NCBI RefSeq assembly: GCF_024347135.1
Contig: NZ_AP024907.1
Coordinates: 1,293,001 to 1,357,000 of the forward strand
Direction: 5' to 3'
DNA length: 64,000 nucleotides
DNA from: Vibrio spartinae
Lineage (GTDB): Bacteria; Pseudomonadota; Gammaproteobacteria; Enterobacterales; Vibrionaceae
Shown here: positions 9,064 through 18,708 of the stretch, one piece after another
Layout: each line of letters begins with the position of its first letter
Numbering within the stretch: the first letter of the stretch is position 1
Made by a program: the position numbers and the translations under genes
The notes under the pieces: model-generated
What the model was told of the DNA's origin: nothing
Databases searched by the model: none
What the model saw: the letters and a program-made list of their open reading frames with translations, nothing else

Positions 9064-11922
9064 TTACCTCGATTGCTTCATAAATAGATGCGCGCCTTGT
9101 TCATCAGCGATTTTCTGGGACATATTGATATAATCGGCACCATCATTATCGGCTAAACCTCCCATCAGCGCATACATAGGGGATAAGTAACAAACCTCTT
9201 TTTTTTGCAGGGCAAGTTCTATTCCCTTTTCTAAAATACGCTTCGCTTCATCAAAACAGCCAAATCTACAATAAACTTCAGCCTTAATCAGTGAATAAAG
9301 CGAGTGGGCAATCTGATCGCCACTTGATGCCAGCCAATGACTGTAACCCTCCTCAACAAGCGTTAACGACAGCTCTTCATTGGGGGCTGTGTCGACGAAA
9401 GATAATGCCCACCCTTTAAATAGTAATGCAATCCCCCGATAGAATGGAAAGTTGTTCCAATCAGCAATCTCCAGCAATTGTTCAGCAAGAATGACGATGT
9501 TGTCAAAATCTTTCAGGTGATAAGCTGACCATATTTTCCCCTGTAAAACAATTGCATAACTAAAAGGGTCATTCTGAGTCAAGGTTTCAAACTGAGGGTT
9601 TTGAAAAAATTGAACATCCTCATCACGACAAGTTAATATGGAGGATAAACCACCAAAACAGCCCGCTAAAGCCAATGGATTGATACCCACTGCCAAGTAA
9701 ACATTCTGATCTTCAATATGTTGAAAATATTGGAACGACGCTTTTGCATTACGAATGGCATCCTGATGTTTAGCGAGCCAAAATTGAGAATTTGATAAGC
9801 AACTATGGGCGAGTGATTTACAGCGGTCATTTTGGGATTGCTCAGCCAAAGAAAGCATTTCATTGGCCGTATTTTCAGACAGTTCAAAGTCCATCGCCAT
9901 CAGTTGCCTTACCCATAAGCCACTTAAAGAAATGCAATGGCGGAATGGGCAACCCATTTGTTTCGCAAGAACAATACACCGCTGATAAGCTGCAACAGTG
10001 CTATGACTGACCCATCCTTTCGTCTGCCTTTCTATGATTGCCTGAAGTAGGTAAATCTCAAACAACAAATCTAATTGCTGTTCAGTTGCTGGTTGGCGCT
10101 TGTAGCATTCAAGCGCAGTATGAAGGTCTTTTTTAGCAGCGGCATATTCCCCTTTCTCAATGTATTGCCTTCCCACCATAAGCAATGCTTGAGCGACTTT
10201 TTGCCAAGCTTCAGCCTTCGTATAGTAATCAATCATTTGTCTTTGTGTTTCTTGTGTCGGTTTTGACGCACCAGACGCCAAATAATTAGCCATGCAAAGG
10301 TAAACTTTTCGCTTCTCTTGGTGGCTGATTTTCTGTTGGAGCACGTGCGTTAAAAAAGGATGATTTACATAAACAACCTGTTCTGGTGACAACCTGATCA
10401 ATCTCATTTCGATCAGTTTGTCAATGACGCCTGATTGAGGGGTCGCTGCCGCACAAAGCTCCGTTAGCGTCAAATGATCAGTCACTAAAGCAATAAATGA
10501 CATCACTCGGCTTAATTCTGCTGGAAGTGCATCAATTTTACTCTCTAAGTAAAGCGTCACTTCGAATGGGATTTTGTTGTGAGCGTATAACATCAACAGA
10601 TGATAATAATGGGCAGGATTTCCTTTCGCACCATCTAAACTCAATGCCATCATATCAGAGGTAACATCGGAGGCTGGCAACTGCACCATATCGTCATATT
10701 CAAGCGGTTGTAATGTCATGTTGAACACGGGCATTCGGACGGTACTGAATGCATCTACATGTTGATTTGCAGCATTAGTCGGCAGATAAGCCGCACCGAT
10801 CACTAAAGACTTACTCTCAGACTGTGTAATCATTTTAAGCAATGTGGCTAGTGTGGTTTCATCAATTAAATGGAAATTATCAAGTGACAAAAAAACTGGC
10901 CCTATCCGGCCGATGGCTTTTGCCAAGCTAATTGTGCCGGTATTGGAAAAGTCGTTATCCTTATCGGTTTGTGATTCACCGTTATCTGGCAAAAGATCTT
11001 TCAATGCGTTCAGTAACAATGCCTCGGGTGCCAGTGCGAGATGAAAATCCAGCCGAACCGTTTGCCAGCCCTGCTTTTCGGCCAAATTTGCGAGAACGTT
11101 CAGCATATGGCTTTTCCCTATCCCTTGCACGCCTTGAATCGCTAGAAGACAATGTTCATTTTTACGCATTGCGCCATCGATTACATATTGAAATAAATCT
11201 ATTTCATGATGTCTTCCTTGGGTCTCCCCGAAAGAAGCTTGCCCTCCTTTTATCAGCATTTTGTAGCCAGATATGAAGGCTTGGTCACAGTAAGAAAAAT
11301 ATTGATCGCTGGCTTCGATTAATAAATCTGAGACCAGTATTGTGGCGTCATCAAGCTGCAAAGCAAAGTCTGACATCTCATGAATATAAGCTTCGTCAAG
11401 ATGCCAATGACCTTCATCTTGGTTAGACAGAAGTTGCGTTGAAATGATTGCTGTGAAATGTTGAGTCGCTTGATGAGAAAGCCTTAAGAGAAATTGTTGA
11501 AGCGTCAAATACAATTTTTTTTCATCGTCGATACAAGGTAAGGCGACCACTAAGGTGTTACCGAAATGTTCAGTGGTCAACGGTGATAATTGGTCAATCC
11601 GAATTCGTATTTCATTTAATATTATTTTTGAATCGACTTGAACCCATAATGTTAAAGCAAGTCTTTGCTTAAATTTTTCTTTTTCTGACGCCAATGATGT
11701 TGTCTTGATTAATTCCTCAAGTGGGACAGAAAAAAACTTTGCAAGACGTGCAACGGTTCTTTTACTCAATGATTTTCCAAGTTCAGCTCGTTTGATTGTG
11801 GCAATTGATACACTGCAACCCTTCTGTTGACTGCATGCGTACTCCAACCCCTCCTGAGATAAAGCCAGTTTTTCTCTCAATAGCCTTAATTTATGACCAT
11901 CAATAAAAATAGTGTCAGCCAT
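9064..11922 (-). CDS. XRE-HTH / ATPase / TPR transcriptional regulator
   Basis: 952 residues. Residues 8-60 form an XRE-type helix-turn-helix (LRLLREKLALSQEGLEYACS, then SIATIKRAELGKSLS). The next 200 residues resemble a cyclase-homology remnant (ATILVSDLLIEASD, GYKMLIKG). A Walker A (GVQGIGKS, about 270) and Walker B-like LSLDNF follow, and the rest is TPR-like helical repeats, as in MalT- or STAND-type signal ATPases. The order HTH, cyclase-like, ATPase, TPR parallels the kinase protein at 3118-7269, with an HTH in place of the kinase. A perfect palindrome lies 30 bp upstream of the start. The flanking genes are divergent or unrelated, so the regulon is unknown. Confidence 0.8.
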   Translation of the reverse strand: MADTIFIDGHKLRLLREKLALSQEGLEYACSQQKGCSVSIATIKRAELGKSLSKRTVARLAKFFSVPLEELIKTTSLASEKEKFKQRLALTLWVQVDSKIILNEIRIRIDQLSPLTTEHFGNTLVVALPCIDDEKKLYLTLQQFLLRLSHQATQHFTAIISTQLLSNQDEGHWHLDEAYIHEMSDFALQLDDATILVSDLLIEASDQYFSYCDQAFISGYKMLIKGGQASFGETQGRHHEIDLFQYVIDGAMRKNEHCLLAIQGVQGIGKSHMLNVLANLAEKQGWQTVRLDFHLALAPEALLLNALKDLLPDNGESQTDKDNDFSNTGTISLAKAIGRIGPVFLSLDNFHLIDETTLATLLKMITQSESKSLVIGAAYLPTNAANQHVDAFSTVRMPVFNMTLQPLEYDDMVQLPASDVTSDMMALSLDGAKGNPAHYYHLLMLYAHNKIPFEVTLYLESKIDALPAELSRVMSFIALVTDHLTLTELCAAATPQSGVIDKLIEMRLIRLSPEQVVYVNHPFLTHVLQQKISHQEKRKVYLCMANYLASGASKPTQETQRQMIDYYTKAEAWQKVAQALLMVGRQYIEKGEYAAAKKDLHTALECYKRQPATEQQLDLLFEIYLLQAIIERQTKGWVSHSTVAAYQRCIVLAKQMGCPFRHCISLSGLWVRQLMAMDFELSENTANEMLSLAEQSQNDRCKSLAHSCLSNSQFWLAKHQDAIRNAKASFQYFQHIEDQNVYLAVGINPLALAGCFGGLSSILTCRDEDVQFFQNPQFETLTQNDPFSYAIVLQGKIWSAYHLKDFDNIVILAEQLLEIADWNNFPFYRGIALLFKGWALSFVDTAPNEELSLTLVEEGYSHWLASSGDQIAHSLYSLIKAEVYCRFGCFDEAKRILEKGIELALQKKEVCYLSPMYALMGGLADNDGADYINMSQKIADEQGAHLFMKQSR

Positions 11923-11951
11923 TTTATTTACCCAGCATCATTTCCATATGA

Positions 11952-11968
11952 TGAACTATCATAGTTCA
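11952..11968. promoter_or_regulatory. Perfect 8-1-8 palindrome upstream of the XRE regulator
   Basis: TGAACTAT, one base, ATAGTTCA. It sits 30 bp upstream of the regulator start codon. This is the expected size and place for the operator of a dimeric HTH protein, so autoregulation is likely. A second palindrome, AAAATCATGATTTT, lies at 12001-12014. Confidence 0.5.
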
Positions 11969-12251
11969 AAGCGTTATACATTCAAGTGCATAGGTCTCAT
12001 AAAATCATGATTTTCATTATGAAATAAAAAAATTGATACCAAATTATACTGACTGATTAACACATGATGCCGGTTTGATACAGAACTACTCTCAACCACG
12101 GGTTATTTTAATTATGTCGGTGCTATGAATTAAGTACATGTTTAACCGTGTTGCTGTCTGGATTTATCTATCCTCTTACACAAAATTATGGACATAGCAT
12201 CTTCTAAATTTTATTCAAAATAACGATCTCAACTGGGAAATATGGAGAAAA

Positions 12252-12839
12252 ATGATGGAAAATATGCGACTTGTAGACCAAGTAAAAGTTAAAGTAAAAT
12301 GTAAACCAGAGCATAATAAAAATGCAAAAGAAATTAACGGATTCCTAAAAATTCAGCAAAATAAAGCTGGAGAAGTTGCTCAGAAAAAAATATTTGTAGC
12401 GACAGACAAAGAAGAAAATGCTACTGTTTTTTGTCGTTATACTACATTGCAACCTAAAGACACAGGCTATTATTATGTGGTGCAGGGTTCTGAAGATGAT
12501 GATGGCACAGTATTATACATGGATGAAGAAACTACATCTGGTGTAGTGTACGCAAATAGAATGTCATTAAATGACGAATCTACAGCGCAAAAAACGATTC
12601 ATTCCTGGAAAACTACCGAATCTAAAAAACATAATGCACAACGATTAAGCGCATTCCTAACTGGACATACTCCAGAGATGTTTGATGAAGCTCTTGCTGT
12701 TGCAAGAAAAGATCAACTGAAAATTAGTAAACAGAATGGTGAAAAAGAAATCTTTTGCAATGCAAAGAAAAACCGTGATGGGCTTACTGTTGATATTATA
12801 GAAGTTAAAGCAGATAATAAGGAATTAGAGAATGTTTAA
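12252..12839 (+). CDS. Unrecognised 195-aa protein, AT-rich orphan gene
   Basis: GGAG lies just before the start (a second in-frame ATG is 3 bases on). The protein is highly charged, Lys/Glu-rich, with no signal peptide or membrane segment. It has a beta-rich middle (TGYYYVVQGSEDDDG) and a helical C-terminus (EALAVARKDQLKISKQ). I recognise no family. The gene is much richer in A and T than its neighbours, stands alone between a regulator and a convergent operon, and has its own terminator. These features suggest recent acquisition. It may be a target of the adjacent regulator, but nothing shows that. Confidence 0.7.
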   Translation: MMENMRLVDQVKVKVKCKPEHNKNAKEINGFLKIQQNKAGEVAQKKIFVATDKEENATVFCRYTTLQPKDTGYYYVVQGSEDDDGTVLYMDEETTSGVVYANRMSLNDESTAQKTIHSWKTTESKKHNAQRLSAFLTGHTPEMFDEALAVARKDQLKISKQNGEKEIFCNAKKNRDGLTVDIIEVKADNKELENV

Positions 12840-12888
12840 ATTAATATTTATCCATTAATTAAATAATAAAATTCTAACTATAATCTAC

Positions 12889-12917
12889 AAAAGCAGCCTT
12901 ATATTGGCTGCTTTTTT
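12889..12917 (+). terminator. Rho-independent terminator of the 195-aa gene
   Basis: AAAAGCAGCC pairs with GGCTGCTTTT around TTATATT-type bases and runs into seven or more Ts. It may also serve the convergent racemase gene. Confidence 0.8.
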
Positions 12918-12958
12918 TAAAATAATGTTTATCTTATGATTTATATAATAACAAATAA

Positions 12959-13699
12959 CTAAACCTTAACTTTATCTCGATATGGATAACTCAACCCACT
13001 TTGAGATAAACCATTTTCCACGAGCATGATTAAATACCCCATGGCACAACAGTTCGGATCCATTACCGGCACATTTTGTTTATACTTCGCAGTGAGCAAT
13101 TCACTCAAAGGTGCTGAGAAACTGGTAAACCCGGTACAACCAAACATAATGCTGTCGGCACCATCTTGTTCAATAGCCCTGCAGGCCAGCTCGAATAACT
13201 CCGTGAGAATTATTTCTTCCGCATCTGGAGACGGTGCTTTCAATTCATTAACGCATTTATCCAAAGGCAAGATCGATGCAAGGTTTTCGGTGACGCCAAA
13301 AGCCCGCACATGTTCGTTCTGAAGATCAACAACATCACGGACAGTCAGAATCGAAACCTTTTGACTCAATAACATTGCAGTAAAAAAGTTTGGTCTGAAG
13401 CCACCGACAACGGGGATTTTGACTGCTTGTCTTGCAGCCTCAACCCCACACATATCCATATCCGTCACAAATACACCCTGATATCCGTCTTGTTCTGCCT
13501 GAATCACTTTATCTAAGACATACGGCGCATTGATTGTCAGATCAACCCGGGATTGAATAAATGGCGTGCCATGATCAATATGCTCTAAATCAATCGTCAC
13601 CTTATCACTTCTGAACCGATTCACACTTTTTGAGATTTGCTCAGTAAACTCTGTGGTATTTACCGGAATAATAATTTTAAGTTTCATCTTCATCGACAT
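12959..13699 (-). CDS. Asp/Glu/hydantoin racemase family protein
   Basis: 246 residues with the two-cysteine arrangement of the family: a first Cys in TDMDMCGVEA and a second in MFGCTGF. The two halves are similar Rossmann-like lobes that close over a small acid or hydantoin. AGAGG stands 5 bases before the start at 13699, one base after the stop of the DUF917 gene, so the two are co-transcribed. The DUF917 partner suggests a hydantoin or cyclic-amide substrate and not a cell-wall glutamate racemase, which is inference. Confidence 0.8.
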   Translation of the reverse strand: MSMKMKLKIIIPVNTTEFTEQISKSVNRFRSDKVTIDLEHIDHGTPFIQSRVDLTINAPYVLDKVIQAEQDGYQGVFVTDMDMCGVEAARQAVKIPVVGGFRPNFFTAMLLSQKVSILTVRDVVDLQNEHVRAFGVTENLASILPLDKCVNELKAPSPDAEEIILTELFELACRAIEQDGADSIMFGCTGFTSFSAPLSELLTAKYKQNVPVMDPNCCAMGYLIMLVENGLSQSGLSYPYRDKVKV

Positions 13700-13700
13700 A

Positions 13701-14885
13701 TCAACCTCTCATCTTATGTTGAATTGGTGGGTGATAGTTACCAAAATAACCGAATCGTCTAAATATCTCTGAAAAATGCTCATGGAACCAAGGCTGATTA
13801 ATTTGAGGGGCAGCATCTACAGTAAATATTGCCATCTCTTTGAGCCGGGGATCGTCTTGATCGGCTTTCCATGCATCAATGATTTCATCATTACTCATTA
13901 GTGAAGCATCACTGGACAGGCAGCAAATCAAATCAGGGGCCATTGCAACGGGCATACTTAAATCATCTGCCCACAAAATCATATTTTCATTTTGTGAAAT
14001 GACGTAATATTTTTTACCGGAGTGATCTTGCTGATATTCTTGTGCAACCCAGTCAAAACCATTGCCGGTCATCGTGATAATGTTATTCAGTCTGCCTTTC
14101 ATCACACACTGTGCGCCATCCAGCGTTTCTATCACATCAAAGCAGGAAAGCTGATCCTCAATACACTGTCTGATATGTTGACCGAGGGCTTTTGCTTTCA
14201 ATAACATCCCCGGGACAACGGCATTGGTTTGCTTTAATTGACGTCCAGTCATTGCAAATGATGCAAGGGAGGCCCGGTCATCAAAACTTTTCGATTGACT
14301 GATAATCCCTCTCGTCATTGCGTCAACATCAGCACTCGATTTACAGCCAATCGCGATGACGCCGCCATCTTCTTTTAGATATTTTTCTGATGTGAGTACA
14401 CAGGGTGAGACCGCTATCGGGCTTTCTAATGCCAAATTCGCAAACGTCGATAACTGTAAACAGGGGAAGGCCCGGCCGCCACCGTCACCGTTAATTATCG
14501 GAATCTTTCTGTCTGCGGCCACCAGTAAACTCATACCGTAGGCAATCGGTCCGGTTTCGACGGGTGACAATGTTGAAAATGTCGTGTTTTTGGTTTTCTC
14601 CAGATCATTAAATGCCGTGACGGGAGAAGAACGATATCCTTTCTGGAGAAACTTTTGTGGTGCCCCCATGGCAGCCAGTACCGGAAGCTGATCGGTATCT
14701 TGAACCTCATGGATATCAATGTACTGTACTTGAACATCAGATGTTGACGCGAAGAGCTTGTCAATTTCTTTGAGTAATTCTTCTCCATTTTTCTGCGCAC
14801 CGCCACCACCACAAGCATAAAAATGCGCCCCCAAAATCACATCAGCCAAATCTGTCCGATTCAAGGTTTTTACTTTTGATACCAT
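13701..14885 (-). CDS. DUF917 domain protein (thiohydantoin/hydantoin metabolism type)
   Basis: 394 residues of the DUF917 family: the N-terminal GAHFYACGGGGAQKNG glycine-rich signature, VLAAMGAPQ, and INGDGGGRAFPCLQL in the middle. Members occur beside hydantoinases and racemases, and some are reported to act on S-methyl-thiohydantoins. AGAGGA lies 8 bases before the ATG. First gene of a two-gene operon with the racemase. No transporter or hydantoinase is adjacent, so the pathway here is incomplete or the substrate is different. Confidence 0.8.
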   Translation of the reverse strand: MVSKVKTLNRTDLADVILGAHFYACGGGGAQKNGEELLKEIDKLFASTSDVQVQYIDIHEVQDTDQLPVLAAMGAPQKFLQKGYRSSPVTAFNDLEKTKNTTFSTLSPVETGPIAYGMSLLVAADRKIPIINGDGGGRAFPCLQLSTFANLALESPIAVSPCVLTSEKYLKEDGGVIAIGCKSSADVDAMTRGIISQSKSFDDRASLASFAMTGRQLKQTNAVVPGMLLKAKALGQHIRQCIEDQLSCFDVIETLDGAQCVMKGRLNNIITMTGNGFDWVAQEYQQDHSGKKYYVISQNENMILWADDLSMPVAMAPDLICCLSSDASLMSNDEIIDAWKADQDDPRLKEMAIFTVDAAPQINQPWFHEHFSEIFRRFGYFGNYHPPIQHKMRG

Positions 14886-15051
14886 AAATAACGTCCTCTG
14901 TTGAAATGAACAGAAACATTAAACTGATGTCGAGATCAATTCAGTATCAAGGCAGTATCATTTGGTTATCTGCCGGATGCCCGGACTTGTGCCGGCGTAG
15001 ACTGTACATCTGACATTCAGCAATTGGTGTCGCTGGTGTTGTGTTCCAGTG

Positions 15052-15081
15052 GGTATAAGGGGCTGTTCCGCCCCTTATACC
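15052..15081. repeat. Perfect 12-bp inverted repeat in the DUF917/nirB intergenic region
   Basis: GGTATAAGGGGC and GCCCCTTATACC flank a 6-base loop. There is no T run on either side, so it is not an obvious terminator. The rest of the 14886-15338 gap holds no convincing gene. Confidence 0.6.
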
Positions 15082-15338
15082 AAGGTGACGCTTCATTAAC
15101 TATGCGCTTGACGACTTTCTACTTTATTTGCCCCTGAGCCTTGATTAAATGCGACGGCTATCAGAATCAATAACAGGGCTACCCATGTATTCAGTCCCAC
15201 ATGCTTTCACAATGAGAGGATGCTCATCTTCGCATTTAGACAGAAGCAACAACGTGATACCAAAAGAGGCGGGGCCTTACCATCGTTTTATTCAAAAATA
15301 ACAACGAATAAAGGTATAAAATCCGCTTTCTGACAGGC

Positions 15339-15354
15339 TACTCCCTTAGGAGTA
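15339..15354. promoter_or_regulatory. NarL/NarP 7-2-7 heptamer palindrome upstream of nirB
   Basis: TACTCCC, TT, AGGAGTA. The right half is a perfect TACYYMT heptamer on the other strand; the left half differs at the last base. The 7-2-7 inverted arrangement is the known binding site for phosphorylated NarL and NarP. Its centre lies 29 bp upstream of the centre of the FNR-like site. Confidence 0.75.
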
Positions 15355-15368
15355 GCTGAATACCAATC

Positions 15369-15410
15369 TTGTTTTATATCAAAAAATGACCGGATTGATT
15401 TCATTAGACT
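15369..15410 (+). promoter_or_regulatory. FNR-like site and -10 box of the nirB promoter
   Basis: TTGTT-TTAT-ATCAA (15369-15382) matches the FNR consensus TTGAT-N4-ATCAA at 9 of 10 bases. If the site is centred at -41.5, transcription would start near 15417, and TAGACT (15405-15410) falls in the right place for a -10 box. The NarL site would then be centred near -70, against -69.5 for nirB in E. coli. Confidence 0.7.
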
Positions 15411-15447
15411 CTGGCGATAAGTGACGTATTACAGGCAGAGTATATTG

Positions 15448-18021
15448 ATGCAGCAAAAGAAAAAATTGGTGGTCGTTGGGAATGGGATGGTCGGGCATCG
15501 ATTGATTGAAGACCTGATAAACAGAGATGGTGCGGGTGCGGAGAATATCGAGATAACGGTTCTGAGTGAAGAACGGCGGCTTGCTTATGACCGTGTTCAC
15601 TTGTCTTCTTACTTTGGAAATGACAGTTCAGATGCATTAACGTTGGTCTCACCGGGTTTTTATCGTGAGAATCACGTTCAGGTATTGTTGGGGGATCGGG
15701 CGGTAAAGATTGATTGTGAAAAGCAATTTGTCGTTGCTGAGAGCGGGAAACAAATTGCTTTTGACACGTTAATTCTTGCGACCGGATCCTATCCTTGGGT
15801 GCCGCCCATTCAAGGTGCTGATAACCCCGATTGTTTTGTTTATCGGACAATCGATGATCTCGATGCGATCAAAGCTTGTGCAGGCCACAGTAAAAAAGGT
15901 GCTGTGATTGGCGGGGGGCTGCTTGGCCTTGAAGCCGCAGGCGCATTAAAAGCATTGGGTGTTGAAACCCACGTCGTGGAGTTTGCGCCGGTGTTAATGG
16001 CGGAACAACTGGATAAACAGGGCGGCGAACTACTTCGGCAAAAAATAGCAAGGATTGGTGTTCAGGTTCATACCGGTAAAAATACACGCGAAATTGTCGA
16101 TTCGGGCACGTCAGCGCGTCACACGCTCAATTTTGCTGATGGTACAGCGTTAGACGTTGATTTTATTGTCTTCTCAACCGGTATCAGGCCGCAAGACCGT
16201 GTGGCAAAAGAAGCCGGACTGGCCGTCGCGCCACGCGGTGGTGTCGTGATTAATGATCATTGCCAGACCTCAAACTCAAATATTTATGCGATTGGCGAAT
16301 GTGCTTCATGGCAGGGACATTTCTTTGGACTCGTCGCCCCGGGTTATAAAATGGCGACTGTCGCCGTTGACCACTTATTGGGAGAAAAGAGTCAGTTTGA
16401 GGGCGCCGATATGAGTGCCAAATTGAAGTTATTGGGGGTCGATGTCGGGAGTATCGGTGATGCAAACGGTGATACTCCGGGCAGTAAAAGTTATGTGTAT
16501 CTCAACGAGGCTGAGGGTATTTATAAACGTGTGATTGTATCGCATGATGAAAAATACTTACTGGGTGCGGTATTGGTGGGTGATACCGCTGATTATGACC
16601 ATCTGCTACAACTCAAACTGAATCATATCGAATTGCCGAAGTATCCTGATACCTTAATTCTGCCTGCTTATGCCGGGGCCAAAAAGCCGGTTCTCGGCCC
16701 GGACTCTCTGCCGGATTCGGCTGTCATTTGCTCGTGTTTTGATGTGACGAAAGGTCAAATCGTCAAGGCGGTTGGCGAGGGCTGCCATACTTTGGCTGAA
16801 GTGAAGGCGGCCACAAATGCCGGTAATGGTTGTGGGGGATGTCTTCCGCTAGTCAGTTCAGTGCTCAATGTTGCGTTGAAAAAAGCGGGTGTGGCGGTGA
16901 ACCATCATCTGTGTGAACATTTTGCATACTCACGGCAGGAGTTGTTCCACCTCATCAGAACACACGAAATCACAACGTTTGATGCATTAATCAAAACTTA
17001 TGGTCGTGGCTATGGGTGTGAGATCTGTAAACCGACGGTGGGGTCTATTCTCGCGTCTTGTTGGGGGGAGCATATTTTAAACCCTCAATTGGTTGGGTTA
17101 CATGACACCAACGACAACTTTCTCGGCAATATGCAAAAAGACGGCACCTATTCGGTCATTCCAAGAATGCCGGGAGGTGAAGTGACACCGCAGGGATTAG
17201 CAGCATTAGCAACGGTCGCTCAACAATATGGCCTTTATACGAAAATAACCGGTGCGCAGCGTATCGCATTATTCGGTGCGCAAAAAGATGATCTTCCGGC
17301 GATATGGCAAGGATTGATTGCAGCAGGGTTTGAAACTGGTCAGGCGTACGCAAAATCGTTACGGATGGTAAAAAGTTGTGTCGGTAGTACCTGGTGTCGT
17401 TTCGGTGTTAAAGACAGTCTTGGACTCGGGGTACGGATTGAAAATCGCTATAAGGGCATCCGGACGCCACATAAAATGAAAATGGGGGTTTCTGGCTGTA
17501 CTCGGGAGTGCGCGGAAGCACAGGGAAAAGATCTCGGGATTATTGCCACCGATGCCGGCTGGAATATGTACGTCTGTGGTAACGGCGGTATGAAGCCGAG
17601 ACACGCAGATTTGTTCGCAGCAGGTTTAGATGAGCCAACCTTATTCAAATATATTGACCGTTTTATGATGTTTTATATTCGGACCGCGGACAAACAACAG
17701 CGCACCTCTGTCTGGCTGGATAATCTTGAAGGTGGCATCGAATATCTGCAAGCGGTCATCATTGATGACAAACTGGGTATCAACCCACAACTCGAAGCTG
17801 ATATCAGGCGACTGATTGAGAATTATCGTTGTGAATGGCAACAGACGCTTGATGATCCGCATTCATTAAAACGATTCTCTCATTTCATTAATAGTGATTT
17901 ACGTGATGATAATGTTCAGTTTGTGTCACAACGTCAGCAACACCGCCCTGCAACTTATCTGGAGAAACATCCACAGATCAAGGGTGAAATTTTACATATT
18001 GAACGGGAGGTTGAGTCATGA
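15448..18021 (+). CDS. nirB: NADH-dependent nitrite reductase, large subunit
   Basis: 857 residues. Reduces nitrite to ammonium in the cytoplasm with NADH. In order: FAD/NAD(P) oxidoreductase domain (VVVGNGMVGHRLIEDL near the start, GAVIGGGLLGLEAAGAL about 150), two BFD-like [2Fe-2S] segments (CSCFDV and CGGCLP; CEICKP), then the sulfite/nitrite reductase ferredoxin-like and sirohaem/[4Fe-4S] domains (VSGCTRECAEAQ and CGNGGMKPRHADLF). The start is placed at ATG 15448. An in-frame GTG at 15421 lies only about 4 bases after the predicted transcription start, leaving no room for a ribosome site. Overlaps nirD by 4 bp. Confidence 0.97.
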   Translation: MQQKKKLVVVGNGMVGHRLIEDLINRDGAGAENIEITVLSEERRLAYDRVHLSSYFGNDSSDALTLVSPGFYRENHVQVLLGDRAVKIDCEKQFVVAESGKQIAFDTLILATGSYPWVPPIQGADNPDCFVYRTIDDLDAIKACAGHSKKGAVIGGGLLGLEAAGALKALGVETHVVEFAPVLMAEQLDKQGGELLRQKIARIGVQVHTGKNTREIVDSGTSARHTLNFADGTALDVDFIVFSTGIRPQDRVAKEAGLAVAPRGGVVINDHCQTSNSNIYAIGECASWQGHFFGLVAPGYKMATVAVDHLLGEKSQFEGADMSAKLKLLGVDVGSIGDANGDTPGSKSYVYLNEAEGIYKRVIVSHDEKYLLGAVLVGDTADYDHLLQLKLNHIELPKYPDTLILPAYAGAKKPVLGPDSLPDSAVICSCFDVTKGQIVKAVGEGCHTLAEVKAATNAGNGCGGCLPLVSSVLNVALKKAGVAVNHHLCEHFAYSRQELFHLIRTHEITTFDALIKTYGRGYGCEICKPTVGSILASCWGEHILNPQLVGLHDTNDNFLGNMQKDGTYSVIPRMPGGEVTPQGLAALATVAQQYGLYTKITGAQRIALFGAQKDDLPAIWQGLIAAGFETGQAYAKSLRMVKSCVGSTWCRFGVKDSLGLGVRIENRYKGIRTPHKMKMGVSGCTRECAEAQGKDLGIIATDAGWNMYVCGNGGMKPRHADLFAAGLDEPTLFKYIDRFMMFYIRTADKQQRTSVWLDNLEGGIEYLQAVIIDDKLGINPQLEADIRRLIENYRCEWQQTLDDPHSLKRFSHFINSDLRDDNVQFVSQRQQHRPATYLEKHPQIKGEILHIEREVES

Positions 18022-18347
18022 GCCAATGGCAGCAACTGTGTAATGTAAATGATATTATTCCCGGGACTGGGGTCTGTGCTTTAGTCAATCAAACCCAAGT
18101 GGCGCTATTTCGTCCCTATACGGATGAACAGATATTTGCGGTTGATAATTATGATCCGATTGCACAAGCCAACGTATTATCCCGTGGCATTATATGTGAA
18201 CACCATGCAGAGCTCTGGGTGGCAAGTCCGGTGAAAAAGCAGCGTTTTAACCTCAGCGATGGCCGCTGTTTGGAAGATGAACAATTTAATATTCGCGCTT
18301 ATTCTGTCCGTGTTGTTGACCATACCATTGAGATAGTCGCAACCTGA
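18018..18347 (+). CDS. nirD: Nitrite reductase, small subunit
   Basis: 109 residues, the usual length. Rieske-like fold without the metal-ligand pair typical of true Rieske proteins (ICEHHAELWVASPVKKQRFNL). Partner of NirB in the cytoplasmic nitrite reductase. The ATG overlaps the nirB TGA (ATGA), so the two are translated together. A strong stem-loop follows. Confidence 0.95.
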   Translation: MSQWQQLCNVNDIIPGTGVCALVNQTQVALFRPYTDEQIFAVDNYDPIAQANVLSRGIICEHHAELWVASPVKKQRFNLSDGRCLEDEQFNIRAYSVRVVDHTIEIVAT

Positions 18348-18358
18348 TATCAATCTGC

Positions 18359-18391
18359 ATCAGATACAGCCTCTCGGATGCTGTATCTGAT
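18359..18391 (+). terminator. Stem-loop after nirBD
   Basis: ATCAGATACAGC and GCTGTATCTGAT form a perfect 12-bp stem around 9 bases. The following T run is weak (TTGGCATTTC), so termination may be partial. Confidence 0.6.
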
Positions 18392-18708
18392 TGGCATTTC
18401 AATATAAATTTCTCTGCAATTTTTCTTCTCCCCCTCACACTGAATGTCGCTGTTATTTATTGTGCGTGACGAGTTCTCAGCGCTGAACATTATGCTGGTC
18501 AGTGAGTATGTTGCAAATCAGCCAAATCAGGTGAGTCGGCTGTATCTCCGGCCACTAAAAAATAACGAGGTGCTACGGATTTTTCGGACATATGATGCGT
18601 GATGAGCACGCGTACCCCTAAATAGTCATGATGCGGGATATTTACACCACACTAATCGCATGGTTATTTAACTTGCTGTTAAATATTGTTTTTATTTGTT
18701 TTTCATTC

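Noticed and set aside
15096..15200. A 34-codon hydrophobic frame from GTG (VGLNTWVALLLILIAVAF) on the minus strand upstream of the DUF917 gene
   Set aside because: It looks like a transporter tail, but there is a stop just upstream, no ribosome site and no ATG. Too weak to call.
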